The notes beneath the pieces were generated by a model. The model ran no database searches. It worked only from the letters and a program-made list of their open reading frames with translations, and had not been told where the DNA came from. The position numbers and the translations under genes are program-made. This document shows, piece by piece, positions 28,960-40,138 of a stretch of 64,000 nucleotides of DNA. The stretch is from CAYUNE01 sp964446115. GTDB taxonomy: Bacteria; Desulfobacterota; Desulfobulbia; Desulfobulbales; Desulfobulbaceae. The DNA is taken from assembly GCA_964446115.1 (NCBI GenBank), contig CAYUNE010000012.1:1-64000 (forward strand), given 5' to 3'. The stretch's first letter is position 1. Every line of letters starts with the position of its first letter.

Positions 28960-29232
28960 TCAGGCGGCTACCTGCATTTTGTTGACCCTTCTGGTCAGGC
29001 GTGAAACCTTGCGCGAAGCGGTTTTTTTATGGATCGATCCCTTGACCGCCGTCCGATGGATGACCGGAATCGCCATGCGGAGCTTGGCACGGGCCTCTTC
29101 TTCCAAACCGGCGGCAATAGCCTCCTCCACCCGACGTATGGCGGTTTTCATTCTCTTCTTGTTCATGCGATTGCGCATGCGTCGTATCTTGCTTTGCCTA
29201 TCTCGCTTTATGGCAGACTTATGATTGGCCAC
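28960..29232 (-). CDS. rpsT: 30S ribosomal protein S20
   Basis: A 90-residue, highly basic protein with the S20 start MANHKSAIKRDRQSKIRRM and the helical SAKEKGSIHKKTASRKVSRL-like C-terminal region (here KGSIHKKTASRKVSRL). It binds 16S rRNA at the base of the 30S body. It is monocistronic, with its own promoter and a terminator about 140 nt downstream. Confidence 0.97.
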   Translation of the reverse strand: MANHKSAIKRDRQSKIRRMRNRMNKKRMKTAIRRVEEAIAAGLEEEARAKLRMAIPVIHRTAVKGSIHKKTASRKVSRLTRRVNKMQVAA

Positions 29233-29287
29233 AAAAATTCCTCCTCTCTACAACAAGCTGGTTATTATCGTAATCTTAAATTTTTTT

Positions 29288-29316
29288 AATAAATCGAAAA
29301 AGCGTGTAAATGTCAA
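29288..29316 (-). promoter_or_regulatory. Sigma-70 promoter of rpsT
   Basis: On the minus strand a perfect -35 TTGACA (29311-29316) is followed by a 17-nt spacer and TTTATT (29288-29293). Transcription would begin about 50 nt before the rpsT start codon. Confidence 0.7.
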
Positions 29317-29348
29317 GTGTAAATCTCGTTACTTTTGCATATCATAAG

Positions 29349-30938
29349 TTATTTCAAAGGAATATCACCTGGAGAAGCAACAGCGCCATCCACGCCCTTC
29401 TGCGGCCCGGCCGCGGGGTTGACGCCGACGGCGCCGGTGAAATCGGTGAGCTCGATGATCGCCTCCTCCAGCCTGGCTCCGGTAAGATCGGCACCGCTGA
29501 AATCAGCCTTATAAAGATCTGCGCCGCGCAGATCCGCCCCGCGCAGATCGGCGCCCCGGAAAACGGCCTTCTTCAGATTTGCCCGGCGGAGATCGATGCC
29601 GCGCAGATCCGCCCCCTCCAGGTCGGCCCTTTCCAGGTCCGCTCCCTTGAGCCCGGCCCCGGCCAGGTTCACGCCGCGCAGATTACACTCCAGACATCGG
29701 CCGCTGTCCAGCAACCGGGTCACGAGTTTTGCCGGATGGGGCTCTGCAGCGGCTTCCACCCTTTTGACGGTTCCGTAGCCGCTCCTGTTCCGGATGGTTT
29801 CGGTCCCGCTGCTCACTTTGCCGCTATCGCCCTGGGCCATCTTCTCCGGCTTTGCAGCGGCCGGAGACGGAACCGGCGCCACGGCCTCAAGGGTCGCCGC
29901 CATGGTCGTGGTGTCCCGGGGCCGCGGCTCTCCCTGATCCGCCGACACCTCCTTGACACCAGGCAACTCCGCAATCGCCGGCAATCTCTTGGAAACGCCT
30001 GCCGCCCCTTGCCGATCCCCGCCGGATTGGCCGGCCCTGTCGCCGCTTTCACCCTCCTTGCCGGGGCTAAAAATATTTTTCAGTACACCGAAAAATCCCC
30101 GGCTTTTCCCTGTCTTTTCGGCCTCAGATTCGGCGACGTCTGACTCCCCGGGCGTGGATGCAGGGCTGGACGCAGACGGCTCCTCCCGGAAATCCCCTTT
30201 CTGTGGCAGCGGTTCGTCGACCACGGCCTCTTCCAGGACTGGCAGCTGTTTTGGGGCCGAGGCCTGCGCGCTGTTGTCGGCAGCGGCAAGCCGGGGAGCA
30301 GTATCAAGGACCACGGTGGAGGCCTGGGGCGCCGGAACGTTCCGCTCCCGCCCGCCCTCCTTTTCCTGCTCAAGCGGGATATCCTGGGTATATGGAACAT
30401 GCTTGGAGCGGGATTCCTTCTCGCGGAAAACCCGTTCCTCAACGCCGGCAAGTTCCTCTTCCCGATAGGGTCTCCTGGTGGTAATCTCGCCGTCCAGCTT
30501 GGCATCCCGGAGATAGGCCCCCTCAAGCAGTGCCCCGGTCAGATTGGCCCCGCGCAGATCGGCACCGGCAAGATCGGCACCACCCAGACCGGCACCCTGG
30601 AGATTGGCGTTTCGCAGATCGGCGCCGGAAAGATCGGCCAGAAAGAGTTTTGCACCGGCAAGATTGGCCCCCTGCAAATCGGCGCCGGAAAGATCCACCC
30701 GGTTGAGATCCGCACCGGCCAGATCACAGCCCGGGCAACCGTTATCGGCAATGAGACGCTGAAAATTATCCCGGACAACCGCCCGCGGCGAAACCATGCC
30801 CTGATCAGCGGCCCGCACCCCCATACCGGACGGCGAAAAACACCATACAAAACAGCACACAACAGCAAAAATCCCCTGCCTTGATCCAACTCCTTTCATT
30901 ACCTTCCCCTTGTTCCTCCTCTCTTCTCGTTCCGGCAT
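29349..30938 (-). CDS. Secreted pentapeptide-repeat protein with two CxxC-headed repeat blocks
   Basis: ATG 30938 is chosen for its GGAGG site 7 nt upstream; ATG 30899 is an alternative that shortens the n-region. A signal peptide follows ([17 protein letters not shown]). The protein has two pentapeptide (A[DN]LxG) domains, about residues 70-150 and 420-500, each introduced by a CxxC pair ([11 protein letters not shown] and [11 protein letters not shown]). A long Pro/Ala/Ser/Glu-rich linker joins them. Pentapeptide repeats fold as a right-handed quadrilateral beta-helix. The export signal and paired cysteines suggest a periplasmic or surface role; the function is unknown. Confidence 0.8.
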   Translation of the reverse strand: MPEREERRNKGKVMKGVGSRQGIFAVVCCFVWCFSPSGMGVRAADQGMVSPRAVVRDNFQRLIADNGCPGCDLAGADLNRVDLSGADLQGANLAGAKLFLADLSGADLRNANLQGAGLGGADLAGADLRGANLTGALLEGAYLRDAKLDGEITTRRPYREEELAGVEERVFREKESRSKHVPYTQDIPLEQEKEGGRERNVPAPQASTVVLDTAPRLAAADNSAQASAPKQLPVLEEAVVDEPLPQKGDFREEPSASSPASTPGESDVAESEAEKTGKSRGFFGVLKNIFSPGKEGESGDRAGQSGGDRQGAAGVSKRLPAIAELPGVKEVSADQGEPRPRDTTTMAATLEAVAPVPSPAAAKPEKMAQGDSGKVSSGTETIRNRSGYGTVKRVEAAAEPHPAKLVTRLLDSGRCLECNLRGVNLAGAGLKGADLERADLEGADLRGIDLRRANLKKAVFRGADLRGADLRGADLYKADFSGADLTGARLEEAIIELTDFTGAVGVNPAAGPQKGVDGAVASPGDIPLK

Positions 30939-31024
30939 CACATTGCCTCCACTCTCCGACCACCTATACTCCAATCGGACCAAAAAGGCCAACAATCAGC
31001 GGTGGTTTCTCTCTTTTCCCCGGA

Positions 31025-31489
31025 TCACTTCCCCGGGTTACTCCAGATTCCCAGCCGTTGCCGCCGGGCCGTTTCCTCAAGATGCAGCCAGTCCGCACAA
31101 AGGGGATATTCCCGGCAGTACCACCTGTATACCCGGGCCAGCCCGGCACGCAGCAGTTCAGCGTTGACCAGAATGTCTTCCACCCGCACCAGGGCCACGG
31201 TGCGACCGTATCGGTCGATATCCTTTTCGGTGATCAACACCCGGCGGTTGGCGGTCAGTGCGGCGGTGAACTCTCTGGCCTCGGCACTATGGGGCTGTCG
31301 ATATTCAGGGGTATCAATGCCGTAGAGACGGATACGAACCCGTTTTTCACCGTGCATGACCTCTATGCTGTCTCCGTCGATCACCGCCGCAACCCGGCCG
31401 CTCCACTCCGAGGCGAAAGCCGAGCCGACAAGAAAAAATAGCAGCAGGCAACCAGGGAAAATAACGCATCTTTTTACTTCAGATTGCAA
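31025..31489 (-). CDS. Secreted thermonuclease (SNase-like) family protein
   Basis: A 154-residue protein: a signal peptide (IFPGCLLLFFLVGSAFA), then a staphylococcal nuclease fold with VIDGDSIEV, RIRLYGIDTPE and DRYGRTVALV, which carry the usual metal-binding aspartates and catalytic arginines. It is expected to cut DNA or RNA in the periplasm or outside the cell. It lies upstream of the pentapeptide-repeat gene on the same strand (about 86 nt apart), possibly one unit. Confidence 0.9.
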   Translation of the reverse strand: MQSEVKRCVIFPGCLLLFFLVGSAFASEWSGRVAAVIDGDSIEVMHGEKRVRIRLYGIDTPEYRQPHSAEAREFTAALTANRRVLITEKDIDRYGRTVALVRVEDILVNAELLRAGLARVYRWYCREYPLCADWLHLEETARRQRLGIWSNPGK

Positions 31490-31753
31490 TAATCCTCTCC
31501 ATGCTTATTTGTAATGGTCCGTGCGGTTGTGATATTCTTAAAACGTCGAGATGCGTAAATAGCGGCCGATCCTGTCGCATCGCCGCTGCCGGTGACTATA
31601 CCACGGCTGTAGATTCAGAGGGAAAAAAAGAAGAAAAAACCCTGCCCGTAACGGGCCGTCCGAGTGTTTGCGCCGCTCCGGTTTCCCGCCGGCGGCAATC
31701 CGGAAAAATCCGGAGCACCTGTGAACTGATCAAAAAATAAAAACACCCCGGAA

Positions 31754-32821
31754 GTGACAGACGACTTTCACGGCATAATCGGCAAGAGCCCCGGAATGCG
31801 GGCCCTGTTCGACCTGATCACCAAACTTGCCGAAGACGATATAAGCACTGTTCTCATCCAGGGAGAATCGGGAACGGGCAAGGAACTGGTGGCCAAGGCC
31901 ATCCATGCCAGCAGCCCGCGGCGAGAGAACAACTTTGTACCGGTGAACTGCGCCGCCATCCCCGACGACCTCCTTGAAAGCGAGCTTTTCGGCTATGTCA
32001 AGGGCGCCTTTACCGGTGCCGCCAACAACAAGACCGGCCGTATCGAATATGCCCGGGGCGGCACCCTCTTCCTGGATGAGATCGGTGATATGAAACCCAT
32101 CCTCCAGGCAAAGCTGCTGCGGGTGTTGCAGGAAAAGGAATTTGAACCGGTTGGCGGTCTCAAACCGGTCAAGATCGATGTCCGGGTCGTGGCCGCCACC
32201 CACCGCAATATCGAGAAACTTGTCAACGAGGGCCGTTTTCGGGAAGACCTCTATTACCGGCTCAGCGTGGTACCACTGATGATTCCGGCTCTGCGGGAGC
32301 GGCGGGAGGATATTCCGCTTTTGGTGAACTACTTTGTGAAAAACAGCAACGAACGCCGCAAAAACGGTCTGTTGGGTTTTGACGAATATGCCATGCAGGC
32401 GCTGACGGAATACCGCTGGCGGGGAAATGTCCGGGAACTGGAAAACCTGGTGCAGCATATGGCCGTCCTCCATGCCGGGGCCGAAGTTACCCTGGAAGAC
32501 CTGCCGGAAAAATACCGCGCCCATGTGGATGAAAAAGTGCTGACAGCCGCCCTGGACAAAAAAAAGAAGTCCCGCGGCGTTAACAGCTCATCCCGGCGCT
32601 CCGCAGGTACCCGGCCGGTGATTCCGGAAGTTCCCCTGCCTGAAAGCGAAAGTGTCGACTTCAAATCGCTGGTCAACGACTATGAAACCCAGCTTATCCT
32701 CCAGGCCCTTTTCAAGACCAACGGCAACAAAAAAGAGGCGGCGCGGCTGCTCAATCTCAAGCGCACCACCCTGCTGGAGAAGATCAAAAAGAAGAAGATC
32801 AGGGACCAGTGGAAGAACTGA
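31754..32821 (+). CDS. Sigma-54-dependent transcriptional activator without sensor domain
   Basis: A 355-residue protein starting at GTG 31754. It begins directly with the AAA+ domain: Walker A GESGTGKE (37-44), the sigma-54 contact loop GAFTGA (84-89), Walker B GGTLFLDEIGD (102-112) and WRGNVRELENL. A Fis-type helix-turn-helix ends the protein (NKKEAARLLNLKRTTLLEKI). No receiver, PAS or GAF domain precedes it, as in PspF. The 264 nt before it, shared with the divergent nuclease gene, contain no gene I can support. It converges on cheR. Confidence 0.92.
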   Translation: MTDDFHGIIGKSPGMRALFDLITKLAEDDISTVLIQGESGTGKELVAKAIHASSPRRENNFVPVNCAAIPDDLLESELFGYVKGAFTGAANNKTGRIEYARGGTLFLDEIGDMKPILQAKLLRVLQEKEFEPVGGLKPVKIDVRVVAATHRNIEKLVNEGRFREDLYYRLSVVPLMIPALRERREDIPLLVNYFVKNSNERRKNGLLGFDEYAMQALTEYRWRGNVRELENLVQHMAVLHAGAEVTLEDLPEKYRAHVDEKVLTAALDKKKKSRGVNSSSRRSAGTRPVIPEVPLPESESVDFKSLVNDYETQLILQALFKTNGNKKEAARLLNLKRTTLLEKIKKKKIRDQWKN

Positions 32822-32834
32822 CCACGATTTTTTT

Positions 32835-33668
32835 CTATTTCAGCCGGTAAAACAGGGTGCCCAGATGTCGATGCGGTTTGAACAGGGGACAGATCCCGGT
32901 GAGAGATTCGGTGCCGCCGATGATGAGATAACCGTCCGGTTCCAGGGCGCCGGCCAGGCGCATGAAGAGTTTTTTCCTGTCCTCGGGTGAGAAGTAAATG
33001 GCGACATTGCGGCAGAAAATGATGTCGAATTTTCCCAGTCCGTTCACCGCGGACATGAGGTTGAACTTCCTGAAGCTGACCATGGCCCTGATTTCATCCC
33101 GGACAACCACGGATCCGCCGACCCGGGTAAAGTACTTGCTGAGATGGACGGGATCAAGACCGCGACTGATATCGAAACTGTCATAGCGCCCCCGGCTGGC
33201 CTTGGCAATGGCGCTGTCGGAGATATCCGTTCCCAGCAGCTTGATATTGTATCTGGTCGGATCGGGCAGCACCTCCCTGACGGTAATGGCAATGGAATAG
33301 ACCTCCTGCCCGGTTGAACAGGCCGCGCTCCAGATACGGATGGGGATCCTGCCCCGCGGGGTGTCTTTGCTGCGTGCATCAATCACCTCCGGCAGGATCT
33401 TATGTTTGAGGAGCTTAAACGGGTTGCCGTCCCTGAAAAACAGGGTTTCGTTGGTGGATATGGCATCGACGATCCTGTTATCCATCTTCCCGGTGCGATC
33501 GGCCAGCGCCTTCCTGTAGAGCTCTGCGTAACTCGCGCAGCCAAACTCCTTGAGCAGGTCCTTTAACCTGGTTTCCACCAGATATTTCTTCGACTCTTCA
33601 AGGTGGATGCCGGAGAGTTTTTTGATATGTTGACTGATATCCCTGAATTCAGCGGCTGTTATTTTCAT
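32835..33668 (-). CDS. cheR: Chemotaxis methyltransferase CheR
   Basis: A 277-residue protein with an N-terminal helical domain and the SAM-binding methyltransferase domain: WSAACSTGQEVYSIAI, LGTDISDSAIAKASRGRYD and DIIFCRNVAIYF. It methylates glutamates of the chemoreceptor using SAM. There is no C-terminal receptor-tethering pentapeptide-binding extension. It overlaps cheB by 4 nt and is the last gene of the minus-strand chemosensory cluster. Confidence 0.96.
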   Translation of the reverse strand: MKITAAEFRDISQHIKKLSGIHLEESKKYLVETRLKDLLKEFGCASYAELYRKALADRTGKMDNRIVDAISTNETLFFRDGNPFKLLKHKILPEVIDARSKDTPRGRIPIRIWSAACSTGQEVYSIAITVREVLPDPTRYNIKLLGTDISDSAIAKASRGRYDSFDISRGLDPVHLSKYFTRVGGSVVVRDEIRAMVSFRKFNLMSAVNGLGKFDIIFCRNVAIYFSPEDRKKLFMRLAGALEPDGYLIIGGTESLTGICPLFKPHRHLGTLFYRLK

Positions 33669-34843
33669 TTGGGACCATGGTGGTTGGTTGATACGCTTCT
33701 GATGATTTCTCCGGCAATCCGGTCCAGGGGAACGACAATATCGGCAATTTTTCTCTCCACCGGTTCCTTGGGCATACCGTAGACAACACAGCTTTTTTTG
33801 TCCTGGGCGATGATATAGGCGCCCTTGCGTTTGAGGAGTTCAAGCCCCTTGGTGCCGTCCTTCCCCATGCCGGTCATGATCACCGCCGTGGTACGACCCA
33901 CATAGTAATCCCCCACCGACCTGAACAGATAATCCACCGCCGGCTTGCAGCTGTTTTCCGGTGGATCGTCGGTGATTTTGATTTTCCGGTTACGGCCGTC
34001 GGCACTGGCCGCCAGCTTCATCTGCTTTCCTCCCGGGGCGATATAGACCACGCCGGCCCGGATATCCTCGCCGTTTTCCGCCTCCTTGACCGTGAGGGCG
34101 CATTTGGCGTTGAGATTGGCCGCCAGGGAACGGGTAAAGACCGGGGGCATATGCTGAACAATCAATACGGGCACGCCAAGGTCGGGAGGCAACTGCGGCA
34201 GCATCATGGCCAGGGCGTTGGGTCCGCCGGTGGAAACACCGATGGTGACGATTTGCGAACCGTTGGTACGCCTGGAGAGGCTCATCCCGGAAAGCGCCGG
34301 TTTCGTCACAGCCGCAGACCCTTGAGGAGCAGTTCCCCTGTCGCGGCGGCGACCTGTCAGGGGCGAACGGGAAAGCAGCGGATTGCGGGTGCCGTTTTTC
34401 CGGGTGCCGATGCGGTCGCCGACGGGTACGGGGGTGCGGCGATAGGCCTGAACCAGAGGCGCCAGCAGCCCTTTGAGATGCCTCTTGTTCTCGGTAATGC
34501 TGCGCAACTGCGGCTTGGTTATGAAGTCAAATGCTCCCAGTTCCAGGGCCCGCATGGTCATCTCACCCCCTTCCATGGTCAGGGTGGAAACCATGATCAC
34601 ACCGATCCCGGGCGCAATGGATGCCAGATTCTCCAGCACCTCGATACCGTTCATCCGGGGCATCTCGATATCCAGAGTGAGCAGGTCGGGTCTCAGGGTC
34701 TTTATCTTGCTCAGGGCAATCTTTCCGTCATGGGCGACCCCGACGACTTCGACGCCGGGAAGGGCCGCAAGGGCATCACTGACGGCTTTGCGGTAGACAA
34801 TGGTATCGTCGACAACGAGAACTCGTAATTTTTTCCCTGACAT
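33665..34843 (-). CDS. cheB: Chemotaxis response regulator methylesterase CheB
   Basis: ATG 34843 (MSGKKLRVLVVDD) is used; the longer open frame upstream has no receiver features. The 392-residue protein has an N-terminal receiver with phospho-acceptor Asp58 in [13 protein letters not shown], a basic linker of about 70 residues and a C-terminal methylesterase with IGVSTGGPNAL (active serine), VQHMP and AVIMTGMGKDG. It demethylates receptors after phosphorylation by CheA. Confidence 0.96.
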   Translation of the reverse strand: MSGKKLRVLVVDDTIVYRKAVSDALAALPGVEVVGVAHDGKIALSKIKTLRPDLLTLDIEMPRMNGIEVLENLASIAPGIGVIMVSTLTMEGGEMTMRALELGAFDFITKPQLRSITENKRHLKGLLAPLVQAYRRTPVPVGDRIGTRKNGTRNPLLSRSPLTGRRRDRGTAPQGSAAVTKPALSGMSLSRRTNGSQIVTIGVSTGGPNALAMMLPQLPPDLGVPVLIVQHMPPVFTRSLAANLNAKCALTVKEAENGEDIRAGVVYIAPGGKQMKLAASADGRNRKIKITDDPPENSCKPAVDYLFRSVGDYYVGRTTAVIMTGMGKDGTKGLELLKRKGAYIIAQDKKSCVVYGMPKEPVERKIADIVVPLDRIAGEIIRSVSTNHHGPK

Positions 34844-35044
34844 GATGTGGTGATCCGGGGTTATGACTTGTAATATTACCGGTGATGTTCCAGGTCCGTG
34901 AATACCTTCACCTTGACCGGCCCTCCTCCCCTCCCCGCAACCAGCGAAGACGAGGCACGACAACCAATTCCGATCCGGGACGGCACACGCCGCAAACCTT
35001 CCCTACCAACCCTGAGACCTGCGGCATGAACGGGTTGCGTCATA

Positions 35045-35497
35045 TCAGGTATCCGGTTTCAGCAGGCGGTCGATATCGAGGATACCGATGAGACGGTCTT
35101 TGGTCTTGTAGACACCGGTGAAATACTTTCCCTGAATGCCCTTCATGTTGGTGGGCGGGGATTCGATCTTATCGGGATCGGCCATGGCCACGTCACTGAT
35201 ACTCTTGACCAGGAGTCCGATATGCTCCCCCGGCGTATTGACGATGATGTTGCGGGGATCGAGGCTGACATCGGTTTCCCCCAGGCCTAATTTTTTGCTC
35301 AGATCGATGATGGTAACGATCTGACCGCGCAGATTGAGAATCCCCCGCACATAGTCGGGGGCCTGCGGCACCTTGGTCATGTCCATAATCTTGTTGATCT
35401 CCTGGACCTTGAGAATATCCATGCCGCAGATGGCGTCATCGACATAAAAAGTGGACAGTTCGATGACGTTTTTATCGACCTGGTGATCTTTGTTCAT
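35045..35497 (-). CDS. cheW: Chemotaxis coupling protein CheW
   Basis: ATG 35497 is preferred over ATG 35509 because GGAG lies 6 nt before it. The 150-residue protein is a single CheW domain: LSTFYVDDAICGMDILKVQEI, VRGILNLRGQIVTIIDLSKKLG and a C-terminal strand ILDIDRLL. It links receptors to CheA at the inner membrane. It lies between the MCP and cheB genes, with about 200 nt before cheB where no gene is seen. Confidence 0.95.
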   Translation of the reverse strand: MNKDHQVDKNVIELSTFYVDDAICGMDILKVQEINKIMDMTKVPQAPDYVRGILNLRGQIVTIIDLSKKLGLGETDVSLDPRNIIVNTPGEHIGLLVKSISDVAMADPDKIESPPTNMKGIQGKYFTGVYKTKDRLIGILDIDRLLKPDT

Positions 35498-35571
35498 GCT
35501 GTTCTCCATTGGATATCGAAGGGTGGATTCGGGAAGGTCTCCGTCCCTGGAGGTCCTCCCCTCATCCGGAC

Positions 35572-37230
35572 TCATACCTTGAACTTGTTGACCAGACTGT
35601 CGAGCCCCTGGGCCAGGCTGCTGAGCTCCGAGGCGCTGTCGGCAAGCCGGTTGCTGACGGTGCTGAGCTCCCCGGTCTGAGACTTGACCTCGGTGATGTC
35701 GTCGGCAACCTCCGAGGCGGCGGTGGAACTCTGGGCGACGTTCTGGGTCACCTCCTGGATACCCTCGGAGGCCTGGGCAACATTGGTGGAAATCTCCTGG
35801 GTGGTATAGGCCTGCTCCTCCAGGGCCCCGGCAATGCCGGTGACGATCTCGTTGACCTCATGGACGATATTGGCGATATCCTTGATCTCGCCCACAGTCA
35901 GCGAGGTTGAAGACTGGATCGTTTCGATCTTGCTGCGGATATCACCGGTGGCATCCGCTGTTTGCTTGGCCAGTTCCTTGATCTCGTTGGCAACCACCGC
36001 AAAGCCCTTGCCCGCCTCACCGGCCCGGGCAGCCTCGATGGTGGCATTTAAGGCCAGCAGATTGGTCTGTTCCGAAATTTCGGTGATGGTTTCCGTTACC
36101 TTGCCGATCTCGCTGGCCGCCTTGCCCAGTTCGTTGACGCTGGATGAGGCCTTCTCGGACTGGGAGACCGCGCTTTCGGTGATGGATCTGGCGTTTTCGG
36201 TGTCACGGGTGATCTTCTTGATCGTATCGGTCAGCTCGTTGGCGGATTCAGCCATGATGGAAACATTGCTCGAAGTTTCCTCCACCGCAGCGGCCACCGT
36301 GGTCATGTTGCGGCTCATGGTATCCGCGGCTTCGGATACGGAAACCGACATCTCCGAGACCTTTTCGCTGCCGCCGGAAACCTGCTCGGACATACTGCGC
36401 AGGCTGGTGGAGGCATCGTTCAGCTGATTCGACTTGCCGAGGATATCACCGAAAATGGTATTGAGCTGGCCGGACATCATGTCCAGACTGGTGCCGATCT
36501 CGCCCAGTTCATCCTGACCGGTAACCTGGGACTTGACGGTAAAATCCCCGTCGCCGAGTTTGACGGCGAACCGGCGGATCGCCTCCAGCCTGCTGATTAC
36601 CGACCAGACGTTGAGGACGGCATAAAGGGAGCCGATGATACCGATGACAACACCGGCAACCTGCAGAAAGAGGAGCATGCGGACGGATTTTTCCGCCTGT
36701 TTCTGCATGGTTACCACGGCCTGATTGAGTGATTTGAGCAAATTGACGTTGTTGGCCGAAATCCATTTCATGGCCTCATGCTTGTTTTCCCGGTTGCCGA
36801 GAATGGCCTCGATATTTTCAAAGAATGGATGCCACAACTCCTCTGCCTCACGCAGACGGCCCAGAGCCGGCTCTTTCACCGCCCCGATCTTGGCGAATTT
36901 CGTCTCCTTCATATCAAGGCCAAGCGGTGCCTCACCGGATTCGAGCAGGGCATGCATGGTCTTCTCGAAGACCTGGACGGAATTGCGTACACTATCGGCG
37001 CTGCTGTCCGCGGTGCCGTGCAGCCCTTCCAGATCATGATGGGCCAGGACATGATAGTTGAGAATCTCCTTGGTGATCTTCTGGGTCAACATGCGTTGTC
37101 GTCCGGCGAGATTGATGATCAGTCCGTCGCTTTTCTGTTTGCCGGTCACAATCCAGGTGGCGACAAACATACCGATGATGGTGGCCGTCAGGGCCAATAC
37201 GGAAATACCGAGCTTTGTTTTGATTTTCAT
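35572..37230 (-). CDS. Methyl-accepting chemotaxis protein with PilJ-like N-terminal sensor
   Basis: ATG 37230 follows GAGG and gives a membrane helix at once (about 8-28). The 552-residue receptor has the PilJ/NarX-type sensor motif [11 protein letters not shown] (41-51), a helical-bundle sensor, a second membrane helix near 205-225, HAMP, and a full methyl-accepting signalling domain with the conserved tip ([20 protein letters not shown]). PilJ-type sensors belong to type IV pilus or alternative-function chemosensory arrays, so this cluster may not control flagella. Confidence 0.93.
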   Translation of the reverse strand: MKIKTKLGISVLALTATIIGMFVATWIVTGKQKSDGLIINLAGRQRMLTQKITKEILNYHVLAHHDLEGLHGTADSSADSVRNSVQVFEKTMHALLESGEAPLGLDMKETKFAKIGAVKEPALGRLREAEELWHPFFENIEAILGNRENKHEAMKWISANNVNLLKSLNQAVVTMQKQAEKSVRMLLFLQVAGVVIGIIGSLYAVLNVWSVISRLEAIRRFAVKLGDGDFTVKSQVTGQDELGEIGTSLDMMSGQLNTIFGDILGKSNQLNDASTSLRSMSEQVSGGSEKVSEMSVSVSEAADTMSRNMTTVAAAVEETSSNVSIMAESANELTDTIKKITRDTENARSITESAVSQSEKASSSVNELGKAASEIGKVTETITEISEQTNLLALNATIEAARAGEAGKGFAVVANEIKELAKQTADATGDIRSKIETIQSSTSLTVGEIKDIANIVHEVNEIVTGIAGALEEQAYTTQEISTNVAQASEGIQEVTQNVAQSSTAASEVADDITEVKSQTGELSTVSNRLADSASELSSLAQGLDSLVNKFKV

Positions 37231-37288
37231 TTTCCTCTTCCCGTTGATTATCTGAATATGAAACCGCTGGTTGCTGTCTCTTTCCAAG

Positions 37289-40138
37289 CTATTTGGCAAA
37301 ATGATGGACGCTTGCCATGAGTTGTTCCTTGTCGAGTTTCAGATGATATTCATTGACTCCCACGGCCATGCCCTTTTCCCGGTCCTCGGATCCGGCCAAT
37401 GAGGTGAGCGCGATCACCGGCATGGACTGCAGTCGCGGATCTTTTCGTATCTTTTCCGTGAGTTCAAAGCCATTCATGCGCGGCATCTCGATATCGGTCA
37501 CCACCAGAGAGATCTCCTCGCCCCGCTCATCGAGCAGGGCCCAGGCCGCCTCCCCGTCTTCACCGGTGAGTACCTGAAAGCCATCCTCCTCGATGAATCC
37601 CTTGACCTGGTTGCGGAAAAAGGCCGAATCCTCCACCAGCAAAACGGTGGGAGCCTCACCCTCATCCGCCACATCCAGGGCATGCTTACCGCCAAACCAC
37701 TCGGGATTGATGGTTTCCACCAGTTCATAGATGTTGATGAGCATGGTGGTATGATCCTTGATAATGGTTGATCCCATGATACCCGGCTGCTTGAGGGTGA
37801 CGTCGTCAACATCCACGGCGACCTCGGTGGCATCCACCGGCCCGATGGCCAGTAGGCCGATATCCTTGCCGGCCAAGTTGAAGACGATAACCAACAGATC
37901 ATCCTGGTCGGCCAGGGGCTGCACCATGGCCGCCTCGTCAATGGAAATCAACGGCAGGGAGCCACCCCGGTATTGCATGACCCGGCGGCCACCCACCTCC
38001 TCGATATCCGTGGCCTTGATCTTTTCAATGCGCTCCACCTGGTTAAGCGGTGCCGCAAACTGCTCCTCGGTGGAACTGCGGAAAATAAGAAGGGCCTGCC
38101 TGTCCTTGGCGGCCAGGATCGCCTCGCGGGCCGACTCGGCCAGCGCCTTTTCCGCATCGCTCCCCTCAAGGGAGGTGAAATCGGCCATCTGCGCCAGACT
38201 GTTGACATCGAGAATAAGGGCGATTCGGCCATCGCCCATGATGGTGGCTCCGGCATATCCCTTGCAATGCTGGATGTGACGCCCCAGCGGCTTGATGACG
38301 ATTTCCTCGGAATCCTGCAACTGATCGACGATGAGCCCGTAGGTCATGGAGCCGGTGGAAACCACGACGATGTTGAGGGCGCTTTCCGCCCGGAAACGCC
38401 GGTCCCGGCCGGAACGCATCTCCCGCTGCACCGCGTCGCCGCCGTTTTCTCCGCTCCAGGATGACTTTGATCGGCGATCGGCGATATTTTCCCGGCGATC
38501 GGGATATTCATTCTGATCCTCAGGGTCCACATAGGTTCGTTCCACCTCGAGGATGTCCGACAGGCGGATAAGCGGCAGCAGATTCCCCCGCAGCCGTACC
38601 ACGGCGGCATCGCCCACCTTTTCCACCCGCTCCTTGACCTGGGCGGCGGGAATACGCAGCAGTTCTTCGAGGTTCACCTGGGGAATGGCATACCGCTCCC
38701 CACCGTTGACCACCACCTGGCAGGGAATAATCGCCAGGGTCAGCGGCAACTTGATACTGATGGTCGAACCCTTGCCGACCTCTGATTCGATTTCAATGGA
38801 TCCGCCCAGTTTGTCGAGGTTAGTCTTGACCACGTCCATGCCGACGCCGCGACCCGAGACATCGGTCACCTTTTTTGCCGTGGAAAAACCGGGCAGAAAG
38901 ATAAGATTGATCTGTTCCTTTTCAGACATTTCCGCGGCCTGTTCAGCGGTGATCAACCCCTTGTTGACCGCCGAGGCTGCCAACTGCTGGCCGTCGATGC
39001 CCTTGCCGTCGTCACTGATCTCAATGGCCACCTGACCGGCCTCGTGATAGGCCTTGAGCACCACCTTGCCGGTGGGATTCTTGCCCGCGGCAATGCGTAC
39101 ATCCGGCGGTTCGATGCCGTGATCCACCGAGTTGCGGACCAGATGGGTGAGGGGATCGTTGATGGCTTCGATAATCGTCTTGTCGAGTTCCACCTCCTTG
39201 CCCACCAGTTCCAGATCGATCTGACGGTTGAGCTTGCCGGCGAGATCCCGCACCACGCGCGGAAATTTATTGAACACATTGCCGATGGGCTGCATTCTGG
39301 TCTGCATGATCGCCTCCTGGAGCTCGGAGGTGACCAGGTCGATGCGCTGTCCCACGGCCTCGGCACTTGCCTGATCTCCGGAGGAGACCGTCTGCAGAAG
39401 CTGATTTCGCGAAAGAACAAGTTCACCTGCCAGGTTCATGAGTTCATCCAGAAGACTGACATGGACCCGGATGCTGGTTTCCACCTTGTTGGCCTTGGGA
39501 GTCGGCGTCGGGCCGTTCTTTTTGCTGCTGCCCCCATCTTTGGTAGCCGCGGACCGGGATGACGGCGGAGCAGCCTGGGTGCTTGTCTCCGGAGATCCGC
39601 TTGCCTCTTCACCCTGCTCCCCTGCCTGTGCCGGGACGTTTTCCGCAGCCGCGGCAGCGGCATCGCCGGCCTCTTCCTCCGCCGGGGTCGCCTCCTTTTG
39701 ATCGGGAACCGGTTCCGCCTCCTGCCCGGAATCAGGGGCCTCTGCGCTGAACTTGCCTTCGGTGATCTGGATAAGCTGTTCGATGAGATCGCCCACATCG
39801 GCGTCATTACTGTTGGTGATATCCTCCAGAAGGGCCTGGAGCGCATCCGAAGACTTGAGAAGGACATTGATGATGTCGCCGTTGGGAACCAGTTTCCTGC
39901 TGCGGATCATCCCGAGCACGTTTTCGGCATTGTGGGCAAGATCCTGGATCACGGTCAGTCCCATGAATCCGGCTCCCCCCTTGACGGAATGGGCGGCACG
40001 AAATACCTTGTTCACCAGTTCGTCGTCGATATTTTCTCCCATCTCCTCGATGGCGAGGAGATCGTTTTCAATATCAGCAAGGTGCTCCAGGGATTCCTCG
40101 ACAAACCCCTGCAACAATTCCGGGTCGTCCATCAGCAT
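37289..40138 (-). CDS. cheA: Hybrid chemotaxis histidine kinase CheA with C-terminal receiver domain
   Basis: A 949-residue protein, longer than the usual 650. The N-terminal Hpt domain has phospho-histidine His50 ([11 protein letters not shown]). A long acidic Ala/Pro linker, the dimerisation domain and HATPase boxes ([21 protein letters not shown]) follow, then two CheW-like modules and a C-terminal receiver ([12 protein letters not shown]). The fused receiver may be a phosphate sink or the output, since no separate cheY lies in this cluster. It is the first gene of cheA-mcp-cheW-cheB-cheR. Confidence 0.95.
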   Translation of the reverse strand: MLMDDPELLQGFVEESLEHLADIENDLLAIEEMGENIDDELVNKVFRAAHSVKGGAGFMGLTVIQDLAHNAENVLGMIRSRKLVPNGDIINVLLKSSDALQALLEDITNSNDADVGDLIEQLIQITEGKFSAEAPDSGQEAEPVPDQKEATPAEEEAGDAAAAAAENVPAQAGEQGEEASGSPETSTQAAPPSSRSAATKDGGSSKKNGPTPTPKANKVETSIRVHVSLLDELMNLAGELVLSRNQLLQTVSSGDQASAEAVGQRIDLVTSELQEAIMQTRMQPIGNVFNKFPRVVRDLAGKLNRQIDLELVGKEVELDKTIIEAINDPLTHLVRNSVDHGIEPPDVRIAAGKNPTGKVVLKAYHEAGQVAIEISDDGKGIDGQQLAASAVNKGLITAEQAAEMSEKEQINLIFLPGFSTAKKVTDVSGRGVGMDVVKTNLDKLGGSIEIESEVGKGSTISIKLPLTLAIIPCQVVVNGGERYAIPQVNLEELLRIPAAQVKERVEKVGDAAVVRLRGNLLPLIRLSDILEVERTYVDPEDQNEYPDRRENIADRRSKSSWSGENGGDAVQREMRSGRDRRFRAESALNIVVVSTGSMTYGLIVDQLQDSEEIVIKPLGRHIQHCKGYAGATIMGDGRIALILDVNSLAQMADFTSLEGSDAEKALAESAREAILAAKDRQALLIFRSSTEEQFAAPLNQVERIEKIKATDIEEVGGRRVMQYRGGSLPLISIDEAAMVQPLADQDDLLVIVFNLAGKDIGLLAIGPVDATEVAVDVDDVTLKQPGIMGSTIIKDHTTMLINIYELVETINPEWFGGKHALDVADEGEAPTVLLVEDSAFFRNQVKGFIEEDGFQVLTGEDGEAAWALLDERGEEISLVVTDIEMPRMNGFELTEKIRKDPRLQSMPVIALTSLAGSEDREKGMAVGVNEYHLKLDKEQLMASVHHFAK

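Noticed and set aside
29400..30750. Tandem DNA repeats as a CRISPR-like array
   Set aside because: The regular GCAGATC... pattern is the codon image of the pentapeptide repeats, not spaced identical repeats with unique spacers.
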